From positions 1 to 64,000 of the forward strand of contig NZ_CACRUY010000027.1 of assembly GCF_902652685.1 (NCBI RefSeq): a stretch of 64,000 nt of DNA. The letters run 5' to 3'. Made by a program: the position numbers and the translations under genes. This stretch comes from Mycobacterium sp. Marseille-P9652 (GTDB lineage Bacteria; Actinomycetota; Actinomycetes; Mycobacteriales; Mycobacteriaceae). Below, piece after piece: positions 43,925 to 52,109 of this stretch. The notes under the pieces were generated by a model, which ran no database searches, had not been told where the DNA came from, and saw nothing but the letters and a program-made list of their open reading frames with translations. The number at the start of each line of letters is the position of its first letter. Within the stretch, counting starts at the first letter, position 1.

Positions 43925-45720
43925 TCCCCGACCGGCGACTGGGTCGGCGAGTGCAATCTGTCCAGGGTCTTGCCCTTACCCAGGTACATGTGCACGCCGC
44001 AGGGCAGGCACGGGTCGAAGCTGCGGACGGTCCGCATGACGTCGATGCCCTTGAAGTGCTCCCGGTCGTTCTCCTCGAAGATCGGCTGGCCCTGCACGGC
44101 GTCCTCGTAGGGGCCCGGCGTGCCGTAGCTGTCGCGTGGGTTGGCGTTCCACGGCGTAGGCGGGTACGGGTGGTAGTTCGCGATCTTGCCGTCCCGGATC
44201 ACCAGGTGGTGGCTGAGGACCCCGCGCACCGCCTCGGTGAAGCCGCAGCCGATGCCCTCGTCGGGCACCTCGAACTTTTCCCACGTCTTGGTGCGCCCGG
44301 CCCGGATCTCGGCCAGCGCCTTCTCGGCGAAGTGCAGCGCGCACGCCGCCGCGTAGGCCTGGAAGTAGGTGCGGGCCCGGTCGCGCTCGATCGTGTTGCT
44401 GCCGAACTTGGGCACCTTCCACTCGAACTCGACGGGACCCTTCAGCGCGGTCTTCGGCAGGTTGATCTTGACGCTGTTGCCGGTGGCCTTGACGTAGCCG
44501 ATGTCGACGAGGCCGGCCAGCGCCGTCGCCCACAGCCGGGCCAGCGGGCCGCCGCCGGTGTCGAGCGCCAGGTGGTCCTTGCCGTCGAACCAGCGCGGCG
44601 ACATCACCCAGCTGTACTTGCCGCCCTCCATGTCGCGCTTCTGCGGGTGCGGGTTGGTGTGCTGGTTCCACGGGTGGCGCCGGTCCACCGCGTTGCCCAG
44701 CGGGTCGGTCTTGACGAACATCTCCTGGTCGGTCCAGTCGTCGTAATACGAACTGCCCAAGAGGATCCGGATGCCCAGGTTGACGTCCACCAGCGAGTGG
44801 GTGACCAGCTTGCCGTCGACCACCACGCCGGGCGTGACGAACATGGCGTTGCCCCAGCGCTCCATGTCCTTGTACTCGAAGTTGCACACCTCCGGGTCCT
44901 GGAAGGAGCCCCAGCAGCCGAGCAGCGTGCGGCGCAGCCCCACCTTCTCGTAGCCCGGCAGCGCCTCGTAGAAGAAGTCGAACAGGTCGTCGTGCATGGG
45001 CACGACCTTCTTCATGAACTCCACGTAGCGCATGAGCCGGGTCATGTAGTCGGTCATCAGCTGGATGGTGGCGACGGTGCCGACTCCGCCGGGGTACAGC
45101 GTGGACGGGTGCACGTGGCGACCCTCCATGAGGCAGAACATCTCTCGCGTCCAGCGGCTGACGGCCAGCGCCTCGCGGTAGAACTCGCCGCTGAACGGGT
45201 TGAGCGAGCGCATGATGTCGGCGATCGTCCGGTAGCCGTGGGCGTCGGCGTGCGGCGCCTGCGTGTTCTCGGCCTTGGCCAGCACGCTGGGGTTGGTTTC
45301 GGCGACCATCTTCTCGCAGAAGTCCACGCCGACCAGGTTCTCCTGGAAGATGTTGTGGTCGAACATGTATTCCGCGGCCTCGCCGAGGTTGACGATCCAC
45401 TCACCGAGGTGCGGCGGCTTGACGCCGTAGGCCATGTTCTGCGCGTAGCACGAACAGGTCGCGTGGTTGTCGCCGCAGATGCCGCAGATGCGGCTGGTGA
45501 TGAAGTGCGCGTCGCGCGGGTCCTTGCCCTTCATGAAGATCGAGTAGCCGCGGAAGATCGACGAGGTGCTGTGGCACTCGACGACCTCCCGGTTCTCGAA
45601 GTCGATCTTGGTGTAGATGCCGAGGCTGCCCACGATCCGGGTGATCGGGTCCCACGCCATCTCGACGAGCTGGCCCGGTTCCCGCTTGGCGGTGGACGGC
45701 TCGGGGACGATTGTTGTCAT
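43921..45720 (-). CDS. hhyL: [NiFe]-hydrogenase large subunit, group 1h type
   Basis: The 599-aa catalytic subunit holds the Ni-Fe site. The L1 motif RICGICGDNHATC gives Cys79 and Cys82, and the L2 motif DPCLPCGVH gives Cys571 and Cys574. The 22 residues after His577 are the predicted tail removed by the maturation protease. The L1 form matches recalled group 1h/5 high-affinity hydrogenases, which oxidise atmospheric H2 to sustain dormant cells, rather than group 2a (Huc). It follows hhyS by 53 bases. The ATG at 45720 has ACGGAG upstream. Confidence 0.95.
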   Translation of the reverse strand: MTTIVPEPSTAKREPGQLVEMAWDPITRIVGSLGIYTKIDFENREVVECHSTSSIFRGYSIFMKGKDPRDAHFITSRICGICGDNHATCSCYAQNMAYGVKPPHLGEWIVNLGEAAEYMFDHNIFQENLVGVDFCEKMVAETNPSVLAKAENTQAPHADAHGYRTIADIMRSLNPFSGEFYREALAVSRWTREMFCLMEGRHVHPSTLYPGGVGTVATIQLMTDYMTRLMRYVEFMKKVVPMHDDLFDFFYEALPGYEKVGLRRTLLGCWGSFQDPEVCNFEYKDMERWGNAMFVTPGVVVDGKLVTHSLVDVNLGIRILLGSSYYDDWTDQEMFVKTDPLGNAVDRRHPWNQHTNPHPQKRDMEGGKYSWVMSPRWFDGKDHLALDTGGGPLARLWATALAGLVDIGYVKATGNSVKINLPKTALKGPVEFEWKVPKFGSNTIERDRARTYFQAYAAACALHFAEKALAEIRAGRTKTWEKFEVPDEGIGCGFTEAVRGVLSHHLVIRDGKIANYHPYPPTPWNANPRDSYGTPGPYEDAVQGQPIFEENDREHFKGIDVMRTVRSFDPCLPCGVHMYLGKGKTLDRLHSPTQSPVGE

Positions 45721-45773
45721 CGAAATATCTCCGTCTCAGCTGAGAGTGGAAGGTGCGCGCTGCTACCCGGTGA

Positions 45774-46829
45774 TCACCAGGTGCGGCGCGCTCCGGTGGT
45801 CAGATCGTTGCCGTTGTGGCGCCAGCGCGGCTCCTTGTCCACGGTGCGCCCGGTGATGCCGCGCAGGCTGCGGATCACGGTGCCGTAGAGGCCGACCGCA
45901 TTGGTCGAGACCTTGCCGCCCGGCGGCTCGTCCATGAAGGGCATGAACTTGTCGGGGAAGCCCGGCATGGTGCAACCGATGCAGATGCCGCCGACGTTCG
46001 GGCACCCGCCCACACCGTTGATCCAGCCGCGCTTGGGCACGTTGCACTTCACCACGGGACCCCAACACCCAAGCTTCACAATGCATTTCGGCGACCCGTA
46101 CTCGTCGGCGAAGTCGCCCTGCTCGTAGTAGCCGGCCCGGTCGCACCCCTCGTGCACGGTCTTGCCGAACAGCCACTGCGGGCGCAGCGCGTTGTCGAGC
46201 GGGATCATCGGGGCCTGACCGGTCGCCATGTACAGCAGGTAGGTCAGCGTCTCGGACAGGTTGTCCGGGTGGATCGGGCAACCGGGGACGCAGACGATCG
46301 GGATGCCCGCCTTGCTCTTCCAGTCCCAGCCGAGGTAGTCCGGGACACCCATCGCACCCGTCGGGTTTCCGGCCATGGCGTGGATGCCGCCATAGGTGGC
46401 GCAGGTGCCGACCGCGACGATGGCGGTCGCCTTGGGCGCCAGCCGGTCGAGCCACTCGCTGGTGGTCATCGGCTGCCCGGTGGCCGGGTCGTTGCCGAAC
46501 CCGCACCAGTAGCCCTCGTCCTTGATCTTCTCGTTGGGGATCGACCCCTCGACGACGAGCACGAAGGGTTCCAGTTCGCCGCGGTCGGCTCTGAAGAACC
46601 ACTCGAGGAAGTCGTCCGCCCCGCCGTTGGGGCCGCACTCGAAGTCGATCAGGGGCCAGTGCACGGCGACCTTCGGCAAGCCCGGGAGCGCACCGAGGGC
46701 GATCTCCTCGACACTGGGCTGGGTGGCGGCAGTCAACGCCACCGAATCGCCGTCGCAACTGAGCCCCGCATTGATCCATAGAACATGAATCAATGTCTCT
46801 TCCGCTTTGACTGCCGCTTCTGTTGGCAT
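45774..46829 (-). CDS. hhyS: [NiFe]-hydrogenase small subunit, group 1h type
   Basis: The 351-aa electron-transfer subunit carries three Fe-S clusters. Cluster segments are LSCDGDSV (Cys25, Asp28), GTCATYGG, VPGCPIHPDN and the Cys-rich C-terminal part (GCWGPVVKCNVP, GGCPNVGGICIGCTMPGFP). The usual C-x-x-C of the proximal cluster is C-x-x-D here, the Asp ligation described for the Ralstonia actinobacterial-type enzyme (recalled). There is no Tat signal peptide, so the enzyme faces the cytoplasm. The ATG at 46829 has GGAAAG upstream. Confidence 0.94.
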   Translation of the reverse strand: MPTEAAVKAEETLIHVLWINAGLSCDGDSVALTAATQPSVEEIALGALPGLPKVAVHWPLIDFECGPNGGADDFLEWFFRADRGELEPFVLVVEGSIPNEKIKDEGYWCGFGNDPATGQPMTTSEWLDRLAPKATAIVAVGTCATYGGIHAMAGNPTGAMGVPDYLGWDWKSKAGIPIVCVPGCPIHPDNLSETLTYLLYMATGQAPMIPLDNALRPQWLFGKTVHEGCDRAGYYEQGDFADEYGSPKCIVKLGCWGPVVKCNVPKRGWINGVGGCPNVGGICIGCTMPGFPDKFMPFMDEPPGGKVSTNAVGLYGTVIRSLRGITGRTVDKEPRWRHNGNDLTTGARRTW

Positions 46830-47089
46830 GCTGCAGCTTTCCGGAGCCGTGGGCTGAAGCTCCTGCGCTGCCGGAGTCGACCGTCGGCCCACTTGCGCAG
46901 CGTTGTTTCTGGGTCTACTCCCGCCATGGTGCGTTGTCAACGGCGGTGTGCATCCGTCACTTGTTACACATATGTTGCGCGGTTGGGCCCGGTTTGCTGA
47001 GGCACGCGACGGCGCCGAAGACCCTCGGCGTCATGCAATTCGCTTGCAGGAGGGCCGCATTGCGAACCGCCGTTTTCGCTCCGGACTCC
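46830..47089 (-). promoter_or_regulatory. Upstream region of hhyS
   Basis: This 260-bp gap between hypB and hhyS is the largest within the operon and probably contains a separate promoter for the structural genes. The palindrome ACATATGT lies at about 46970-46977. The Nur-like box at 47033-47049 is the only strong operator-like feature. I could not assign -10 and -35 elements with confidence. Confidence 0.4.
47033..47049. promoter_or_regulatory. Nur-like (nickel-Fur) box upstream of hhyS
   Basis: ATGCAA-TTCGC-TTGCAG contains the perfect inverted repeat TGCAA-N5-TTGCA at 47034-47048. This matches the consensus recalled for Streptomyces Nur. It lies just after the hypB stop, about 205 bp upstream of the hhyS start on the minus strand. 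Confidence 0.6.
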
Positions 47090-47845
47090 TCAGGCCTCGG
47101 GCGTTCCCGCGAACCGGCGCAGCCAGCCATACCACGCGGCCATGCCCGCACCGGTGCGCGCGCTGACGGGCAGGATCTCGGCCGCCGCGTTGACCTCGCG
47201 CACGTGCGCGATGTAGGTGTCGACGTCGACGTCCAGGTGTGGCACCAGGTCAATCTTGTTGAGCAGCACCACATCCACCGACCGGAACATCACCGGGTAC
47301 TTCAGCGGTTTGTCCTCGCCCTCGGTCACCGAGTACACCATCGCCTTGGCGTGCTCGCCCACGTCGAACTCCGCGGGGCAGACGAGGTTGCCGACGTTCT
47401 CGATGATCACCAGGTCCAGCGCGGGCAGGTCGAGGCCGGGCAGCGCGCGGCTGACCATGGGCGCGTCGAGGTGGCACTCGCCGCCAAATCCGTTGCTGGT
47501 GTTCAGTAGTGAGATCTGGGCGCCGCGGCCGCTGAGCTTGGCCGCGTCGAGGTCGGTGGCGATGTCGCCCTCGATCACGCCGATCGCGAATTCGCCGGCG
47601 AGCTCGTCGAGCGTGGCCTGCAGGACGGTGGTCTTGCCCGATCCCGGTGAGCTCATGAGGTTCAGCGTGCGGATCCCGTTGCTCTCGAAAGCCGCCCGGT
47701 TGGCGTCGGCCAGCAGGTCGTTCTCGGCGAAGATCGACTCCAGCACCTCGACGCGCTGGGCGCCCGTCCGGTAGTGGGAGTGGTCCTCGTGCTCGTGCTC
47801 ATGGGCGTGCACGGTGCCGTCGTCGTGCCGGTGAAACTTCCCCAT
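47090..47845 (-). CDS. hypB: Hydrogenase nickel incorporation GTPase HypB
   Basis: The 251-aa metallochaperone delivers nickel with HypA. The His-rich N-terminus (HRHDDGTVHAHEHEHEDHSH) can store nickel. The GTPase domain has SSPGSGKTT (P-loop), EGDIATDLDA, the metal-binding GGECHLDA, IIENVGNLVCP and NKIDL. The ATG at 47845 is preferred because AAAGG lies nine bases upstream; an in-frame TTG nine bases earlier is too close to it. It starts 13 bases after the end of hypA. Confidence 0.95.
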   Translation of the reverse strand: MGKFHRHDDGTVHAHEHEHEDHSHYRTGAQRVEVLESIFAENDLLADANRAAFESNGIRTLNLMSSPGSGKTTVLQATLDELAGEFAIGVIEGDIATDLDAAKLSGRGAQISLLNTSNGFGGECHLDAPMVSRALPGLDLPALDLVIIENVGNLVCPAEFDVGEHAKAMVYSVTEGEDKPLKYPVMFRSVDVVLLNKIDLVPHLDVDVDTYIAHVREVNAAAEILPVSARTGAGMAAWYGWLRRFAGTPEA

Positions 47846-47858
47846 GTCGAACAACCTT

Positions 47859-48194
47859 TCAGGAGACGTCCAGCGACGTCACCAGGAACTCGTCGCCGCG
47901 GAGCACCTCGACGTCGGCGCTGTCGCACCGCGGGCACCAGATCGACCAGGCCGACGCGATCTCCGACCGTTGGCCGCACTGGCGGCACCGGACCTCGGCG
48001 GCGACGCACTCCAGTTCCAGCTCGGCGTCCGGCATGTCCTCGGAGTCCCGGACGAGCGTCCAGCAGAAGGACAGCGATTCGGGCACCACCTGGCGGAGCG
48101 CCCCGATGCGCACGCGCACGACGTCGACGTGCCGGCCGTCGGCGTGGTTCTTGACGACTCCCGCGATGGCCTCGCAGAGCGACAGCTCGTGCAT
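47859..48194 (-). CDS. hypA: Hydrogenase nickel-insertion accessory protein HypA
   Basis: This 111-aa protein begins MHELSLCEAIAG; His2 is the nickel ligand. It has the zinc site CRQCG...CPRC at about residues 70-90. The ATG at 48194 is chosen since the conserved MHE must be N-terminal, although an in-frame GTG lies two codons upstream. It lies 31 bases after nicT, consistent with nickel import and insertion being co-transcribed. Confidence 0.95.
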   Translation of the reverse strand: MHELSLCEAIAGVVKNHADGRHVDVVRVRIGALRQVVPESLSFCWTLVRDSEDMPDAELELECVAAEVRCRQCGQRSEIASAWSIWCPRCDSADVEVLRGDEFLVTSLDVS

Positions 48195-48225
48195 GAGCAC
48201 TGTTCTACACCCGCGGTCCGGGCGG

Positions 48226-49368
48226 TCAAGTCGCGGTTTCGGGCGTGAGCGACGGCGCCCATTTCTCGTCGAAGCGGCCGAGGCGCCAGACCAGCAGCGC
48301 TACGGCCCAGGTGAGGACGAACAGCGCGACGATGGCGTAGCCGACCGCGTTGAGGTTCAACCCGGTGACCCACCGCCAGAACGCACCCCGCCAGCCGAGT
48401 TGGTCGGCCAGCAGGCCGAGCAGTTCCACGGTTCCGATCAGCAGGGCGACCGCCACCGAGAGCGCGGTGATGGTGATGTTGTAGTAGATCTTCCGCACCG
48501 GGTTGGAAAACGCCCACCCGTAGGCGAAGTTCATGAACGAGCCGTCGATGGTGTCCAGCAGGCACATGCCCGCGGCGAACAGCACTGGCAGGCACAGGAT
48601 GGCGTACCACGGCAGCCCGGCCGCGGCGCTGGTGCCCGCGAGCACCAGCAGGGCGATCTCGGTGGCGGTGTCGAAGCCGAGGCCGAACAACAGGCCGACC
48701 GGGTAGGCGTGCCAGGACTTGGTGATCGACCTGGTGAAGCGGCCGAGGACACGGTTGATCAGGCCGCGGTTGTCGAGTTGCCGCTCGAGTTCGGCTTCGT
48801 TGTAGTCCCCGCGGCGCAGGCGCGCGAACACCCGCAGGATGCCGGCCAGGATGACGATGTTGAGGATTGCAATCAGGTACAGGAAGACGCCGGAGACGCC
48901 GGTGCCGATCAGTCCGGTGTAGTGGTGCAGGGCCGACGAGTCGTCCTCGACCGGTCCCACGATGGTCTTGACCCCGGTCGCCAGCAGCACCGCCAGCGCG
49001 AAGACCACCGTGGAGTGGCCCAGTGAGAAGAAGAACCCGACCGCAAGCGGGCGTTGCCTGTCGTGCATGAGCTTGCGGGTGGTGTTGTCGATGGCGGCGA
49101 TGTGGTCGGCGTCGAAGGCGTGCCGCATGCCCAGCGTGTACGCGGTCAGCCCTATCCCGACGCCGAATGCCTTGCCTTCCAGGGTGAATCGTCCCGGCTC
49201 CACCAGGAATACCAGGGTGAGCCACCCGGCCACGTGCAGCGCGACGATCAGCGCGAGCATCGCTGCGAGCCGCCACCACTCCGCCGGAGCCAGGGCGACG
49301 AGGGCCTTGCGGGGAGCGTTCTTCATCCGCGAGCGGGTCGTAAACGACCGTCGCCGGCCGGGATCCAT
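48226..49368 (-). CDS. nicT: Nickel/cobalt transporter, NicT family
   Basis: This 380-aa membrane permease of the NiCoT (HoxN) family has about eight transmembrane helices. The signature RHAFDADHIAAIDNTTRK in helix II binds the metal, followed by GFFFSLGHSTVV and GLGFDTATEIALL. It is the orthologue of M. tuberculosis Rv2856 (recalled). Three starts are possible (49398, 49368, 49326); 49368 best matches the Rv2856 length. It is the first gene of the hyp-hhy transcription unit. The Nur-like box lies about 84 bp upstream. Confidence 0.92.
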   Translation of the reverse strand: MDPGRRRSFTTRSRMKNAPRKALVALAPAEWWRLAAMLALIVALHVAGWLTLVFLVEPGRFTLEGKAFGVGIGLTAYTLGMRHAFDADHIAAIDNTTRKLMHDRQRPLAVGFFFSLGHSTVVFALAVLLATGVKTIVGPVEDDSSALHHYTGLIGTGVSGVFLYLIAILNIVILAGILRVFARLRRGDYNEAELERQLDNRGLINRVLGRFTRSITKSWHAYPVGLLFGLGFDTATEIALLVLAGTSAAAGLPWYAILCLPVLFAAGMCLLDTIDGSFMNFAYGWAFSNPVRKIYYNITITALSVAVALLIGTVELLGLLADQLGWRGAFWRWVTGLNLNAVGYAIVALFVLTWAVALLVWRLGRFDEKWAPSLTPETAT

Positions 49369-49450
49369 ACGGGCCACTGGGGTCCTTCCGGGGACCATGG
49401 AGTATCGCGCGGGATCAACGTGCCCGACTCTAGGTCGCGCCGTCAGCTGA

Positions 49451-49467
49451 ATGCAAGTGACTTGCAA
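49451..49467. promoter_or_regulatory. Nur-like (nickel-Fur) box upstream of nicT
   Basis: ATGCAA-GTGAC-TTGCAA is a near-perfect palindrome with TGCAA-N5-TTGCA at 49452-49466. It fits the recalled Nur consensus and not the mycobacterial Zur (FurB) AT-rich box. It lies 84-98 bp upstream of the preferred nicT start, so a nickel-bound repressor there would shut nickel import. Confidence 0.65.
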
Positions 49468-49504
49468 CAGCGGCCGGATGTCGCGTGGCCCGCCCCGGGG
49501 CGTC

Positions 49505-49855
49505 CTACGACGCGCTGCGCCGATCGCCTCCGGCGGCGAGGTAGTCGGCCCACGACGTCACCTCGGGGTGCCGGTTGAGCAGGGCGCGGCGCTGACGCTC
49601 CGTCATGCCGCCCCACACGCCGAACTCAACGCGCGCGTCGAGCGCATCGGCGGCGCATTCGATGCGCACCGGGCAGTGCCGGCAGATCACCGCGGCCTTG
49701 CGTTGGGCGGCGCCGCGCACGAACAGATCCTCTGGGTCGACCGTGCGACACGAGGCCTTGGAGACCCACGCGATGCGGGCCTCGTCCTGCGCACCCTCGA
49801 TGGGCTTGTGAACCGCCCGGATGACCACCCTGCGGGCCGTACTGCCAGCTGACAC
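49505..49855 (-). CDS. WhiB4-like redox-sensitive regulator
   Basis: This 116-aa protein has the WhiB layout: first Cys in WVSKASCRTVDPEDLF, CRHCPVRIEC (CxxC plus Cys), then the GVWGGMTERQRR turn and a basic tail. The four Cys bind an NO- and O2-sensitive 4Fe-4S cluster. It resembles M. tuberculosis WhiB4 (Rv3681c) closely in VRGAAQRKAAVICRHCPV (recalled) and so is a second WhiB4-type paralogue or relocated WhiB4. The GTG at 49855 has AAGGGGGAA upstream. It is divergent from the Fur gene. Confidence 0.88.
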   Translation of the reverse strand: MSAGSTARRVVIRAVHKPIEGAQDEARIAWVSKASCRTVDPEDLFVRGAAQRKAAVICRHCPVRIECAADALDARVEFGVWGGMTERQRRALLNRHPEVTSWADYLAAGGDRRSAS

Positions 49856-50231
49856 CGAATTCCCCCTTGTATTCCTCACGGCTGCCAACCGCCTTCTCAC
49901 CTGACGGCCGAACAAGAAGCGCTGCCGGGAACTGCCGGCGGCGTGACCCCCCCAGGTCATGCTCGGCCATGCTTTGCAGATGAAGCAGGCGTCTTCGGTG
50001 ACATTACGAAACGGTCTCGGCGCCGACCTAGGGACTATTGTCACAAGTTGCGTGTCACTTATGACCCCTCGATCGGACCGGGGCATCGGTCCGGGGGCCG
50101 GTATTGCTCTGTCGCAGAGACGTTTTGCCGCACAGGACGGTGACAGCGCCCTCCCGGGGTAGCGGGATCGGGCGTGGGTTGACCGGGCGCCGCGCTGGCA
50201 ATCCGGTTCGGCAGGCGCGACACTGAAACCT
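49856..50231. promoter_or_regulatory. Divergent whiB-fur intergenic region
   Basis: This 376-bp region has no convincing gene. It contains the inverted repeat CGGACC...GGTCCG around position 50085 and a GTCACAAGTTGCGTGTCAC stretch near 50040 with two GTCAC half-sites. TTTGCA near 49975 is only half a Nur-like site, so there is no full autoregulatory box. Both divergent promoters must lie here but could not be placed. Confidence 0.4.
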
Positions 50232-50717
50232 GTGACGCGCAAGCCGTCGGCGTTGGATCCCGCAGACACCGCCCGGATCGGCGACTTCCTGCGTGCCCGC
50301 GGGCTGCGCCGGATGTCGTCGCGCATCCAGGTCCTGGCGGTGCTCGAGCCGGTCGACGGGCACCTGCCGGTGGCGGAGATCCACCAGCGGGTGCGCGCCT
50401 GCCTGCCCCCGGGCGCCCAGCCGCCCGACGTCGCGACCATCTACCGCACGGTGACCACCCTCGTCGAGCAGGGCGTCCTGCACGCCTTGACCCTCGACGG
50501 CGGCGTCACCACCTACGGCCTGGCCACCGCCCCGCACCACCACGCGGTGTGCACGCAGTGCGGCTCGATCATCGAGGTGCCGGCGCGGCGGCTCAGCTCG
50601 GCGCTGGAACACGCGATGGCGGGCAGTTCGTTCGCGCTGTCGGAGGAGGCGGGACTGACGCTGCGCGGCCTGTGCCCCCAGTGCCAGGACGGGCCGGGGA
50701 AGCGCTCAGCACGCTGA
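50232..50717 (+). CDS. Fur family metalloregulator (candidate Nur)
   Basis: This 161-aa repressor has the Fur winged helix (SSRIQVLAVLEPVDGHLPVA, DVATIYRTVTTLVEQGVLH) and the metal-binding dimerisation domain with HHHAVCTQCGSIIEV and the second CPQC pair. The two CxxC sites hold structural zinc. M. tuberculosis has FurA and FurB elsewhere, so this is an extra paralogue. Position next to nicT and two Nur-like boxes nearby make nickel sensing likely but unproven. The GTG at 50232 starts a normal-length protein. Its end overlaps mtr convergently by 12 bases. Confidence 0.88.
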   Translation: MTRKPSALDPADTARIGDFLRARGLRRMSSRIQVLAVLEPVDGHLPVAEIHQRVRACLPPGAQPPDVATIYRTVTTLVEQGVLHALTLDGGVTTYGLATAPHHHAVCTQCGSIIEVPARRLSSALEHAMAGSSFALSEEAGLTLRGLCPQCQDGPGKRSAR

Positions 50718-52100
50718 TTCTCCGCCCAGGGCCAGCAGCGCGTTCTCCACGACCTCGGGCAGGGCAGGGTGGATCCAGTACTGCCCACGGGCCATCTCGT
50801 GCGCGGTCATCCCCGAGCGCATCGCCTGGATCAGCGGCTGGATGATCGACGACGCCTGGTGGCCCATGATGTGCGCGCCCAGCAGGCATCCGGTGTTGCG
50901 CTCGGCCACCAGCTTGACGATCCCGGTGGTGTCCTCCATCGCCCAGCCGTAACCCACGTCACCGTAATTCTGGACGACCACGGAGATGTCGAATCCCCTT
51001 GCCCGAGCCTGGTTCTCGGTCAAGCCGACCGCGGCCAGCTGGGGATCGGTGAACACCGCCGCCGGCACGAACCGGTGGTCGGTCATCGCCATCGAGTCGG
51101 TGTCGTCCCAGTCGTGCAGCAGGTTGTGCTGCACCACGCGCGCCTCGTGGTTGGCGACGTGCTTGAGCTGATAGGGCGACGAGACGTCACCCAGCGCGAA
51201 CACCCCGCGCGCCGAGGTTCTTTGGTACTCGTCGACCGCCACCCTGCCGTCCTGCACGTCGACCCCGGCCTGATCGGCGTCGAGCAGGTCGGCGTTGGAC
51301 AACCGGCCGGTCGCCACCAGCAGCAGGTCGGCGTTCAGGGTGCTGCCGTCGTCGAGTTGCAGGGCGACGCCGGAACCGCGGTCGGACCCGCCGACCACGG
51401 TGCGGTGGGTGCGCAACTCCCACTTGGCCGCCGCGATGCGGGTGAACCGCTCGCAGAGGGTGTCGTCGGAGTGCCGCAGCATGGTGCTGCCCCGCGCGAC
51501 GAGGGTTACGCGCGCACCGAGGGCCGAGAAGATGTGTGCGAATTCGGCCGCGACGTAACCGCTTCCGACGATCGCGATGTGCTCGGGCAGCTCGGGGATG
51601 CGCATGACGGTGTCGCTGGTGTGATAGGTGACGCCCGACGAAAGGATCGGCGTGGGAACCACGGGACGCGATCCCGCGGCGATCACCACCTGGTCGGCGG
51701 TGAACTCGTCACCGGCGTCGGTGCGCAGCAGGTAGCGCCCGTCGGACTGGACCGGGCCGAACCGGGTGTGCCGGTCGTACATGTCCACGTTGGGCGCCGA
51801 GCGGCGAAAGTCCTCGCCGCTGAGCGACTTCGGGTCGATCCGCCCGAAGACGCGTGACACGATGTCGTCCCACCGGACCCGGTCGACGTGCGCGTCGATG
51901 CCGAACCGCGCGGCGTCGCGGATCGTCGTGGCGACCTCCGCGGCATACACGAACATCTTCGTCGGGATGCACCCCACGTTGAGGCAGGTGCCGCCGAAGG
52001 CGCCCTGCTCGCACAGCGCCACCCGCTTGTCGGCGAAGCGGTCGTCGAGAATGCTGTTGCCCGAACCGGTTCCGATGATGGCGATGTCGTACGTTTCCAT
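50706..52100 (-). CDS. mtr: Mycothione reductase
   Basis: The 464-aa flavoenzyme reduces mycothiol disulfide, the actinobacterial counterpart of glutathione reductase. The FAD-binding DIAIIGTGSGNSILDD and redox disulfide GGTCLNVGCIPTK (Cys39, Cys44) are clear. SGYVAAEFAHIFSALGA binds NADPH, and HPALPEVVENALLAL at the C-terminus contains the catalytic His. It is the orthologue of M. tuberculosis Rv2855 (recalled) and follows nicT there as well, with only the whiB and fur genes inserted here. Confidence 0.95.
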   Translation of the reverse strand: METYDIAIIGTGSGNSILDDRFADKRVALCEQGAFGGTCLNVGCIPTKMFVYAAEVATTIRDAARFGIDAHVDRVRWDDIVSRVFGRIDPKSLSGEDFRRSAPNVDMYDRHTRFGPVQSDGRYLLRTDAGDEFTADQVVIAAGSRPVVPTPILSSGVTYHTSDTVMRIPELPEHIAIVGSGYVAAEFAHIFSALGARVTLVARGSTMLRHSDDTLCERFTRIAAAKWELRTHRTVVGGSDRGSGVALQLDDGSTLNADLLLVATGRLSNADLLDADQAGVDVQDGRVAVDEYQRTSARGVFALGDVSSPYQLKHVANHEARVVQHNLLHDWDDTDSMAMTDHRFVPAAVFTDPQLAAVGLTENQARARGFDISVVVQNYGDVGYGWAMEDTTGIVKLVAERNTGCLLGAHIMGHQASSIIQPLIQAMRSGMTAHEMARGQYWIHPALPEVVENALLALGGESAC

Positions 52101-52109
52101 GGCCGGCGG

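Noticed and set aside
43921-46829. Group 2a (Huc) hydrogenase
   Set aside because: The L1 motif with GDNHATC and the C-x-x-D in the small subunit fit group 1h better; the assignment still rests on recalled motifs.
46830-47089. Extra small gene between hypB and hhyS
   Set aside because: No frame with a ribosome-binding site and plausible composition was found; the region is better explained as regulatory.
49368-49467. nicT start at 49467, giving a longer N-terminus
   Set aside because: That start lies within the Nur-like palindrome and adds about 33 residues without homology.
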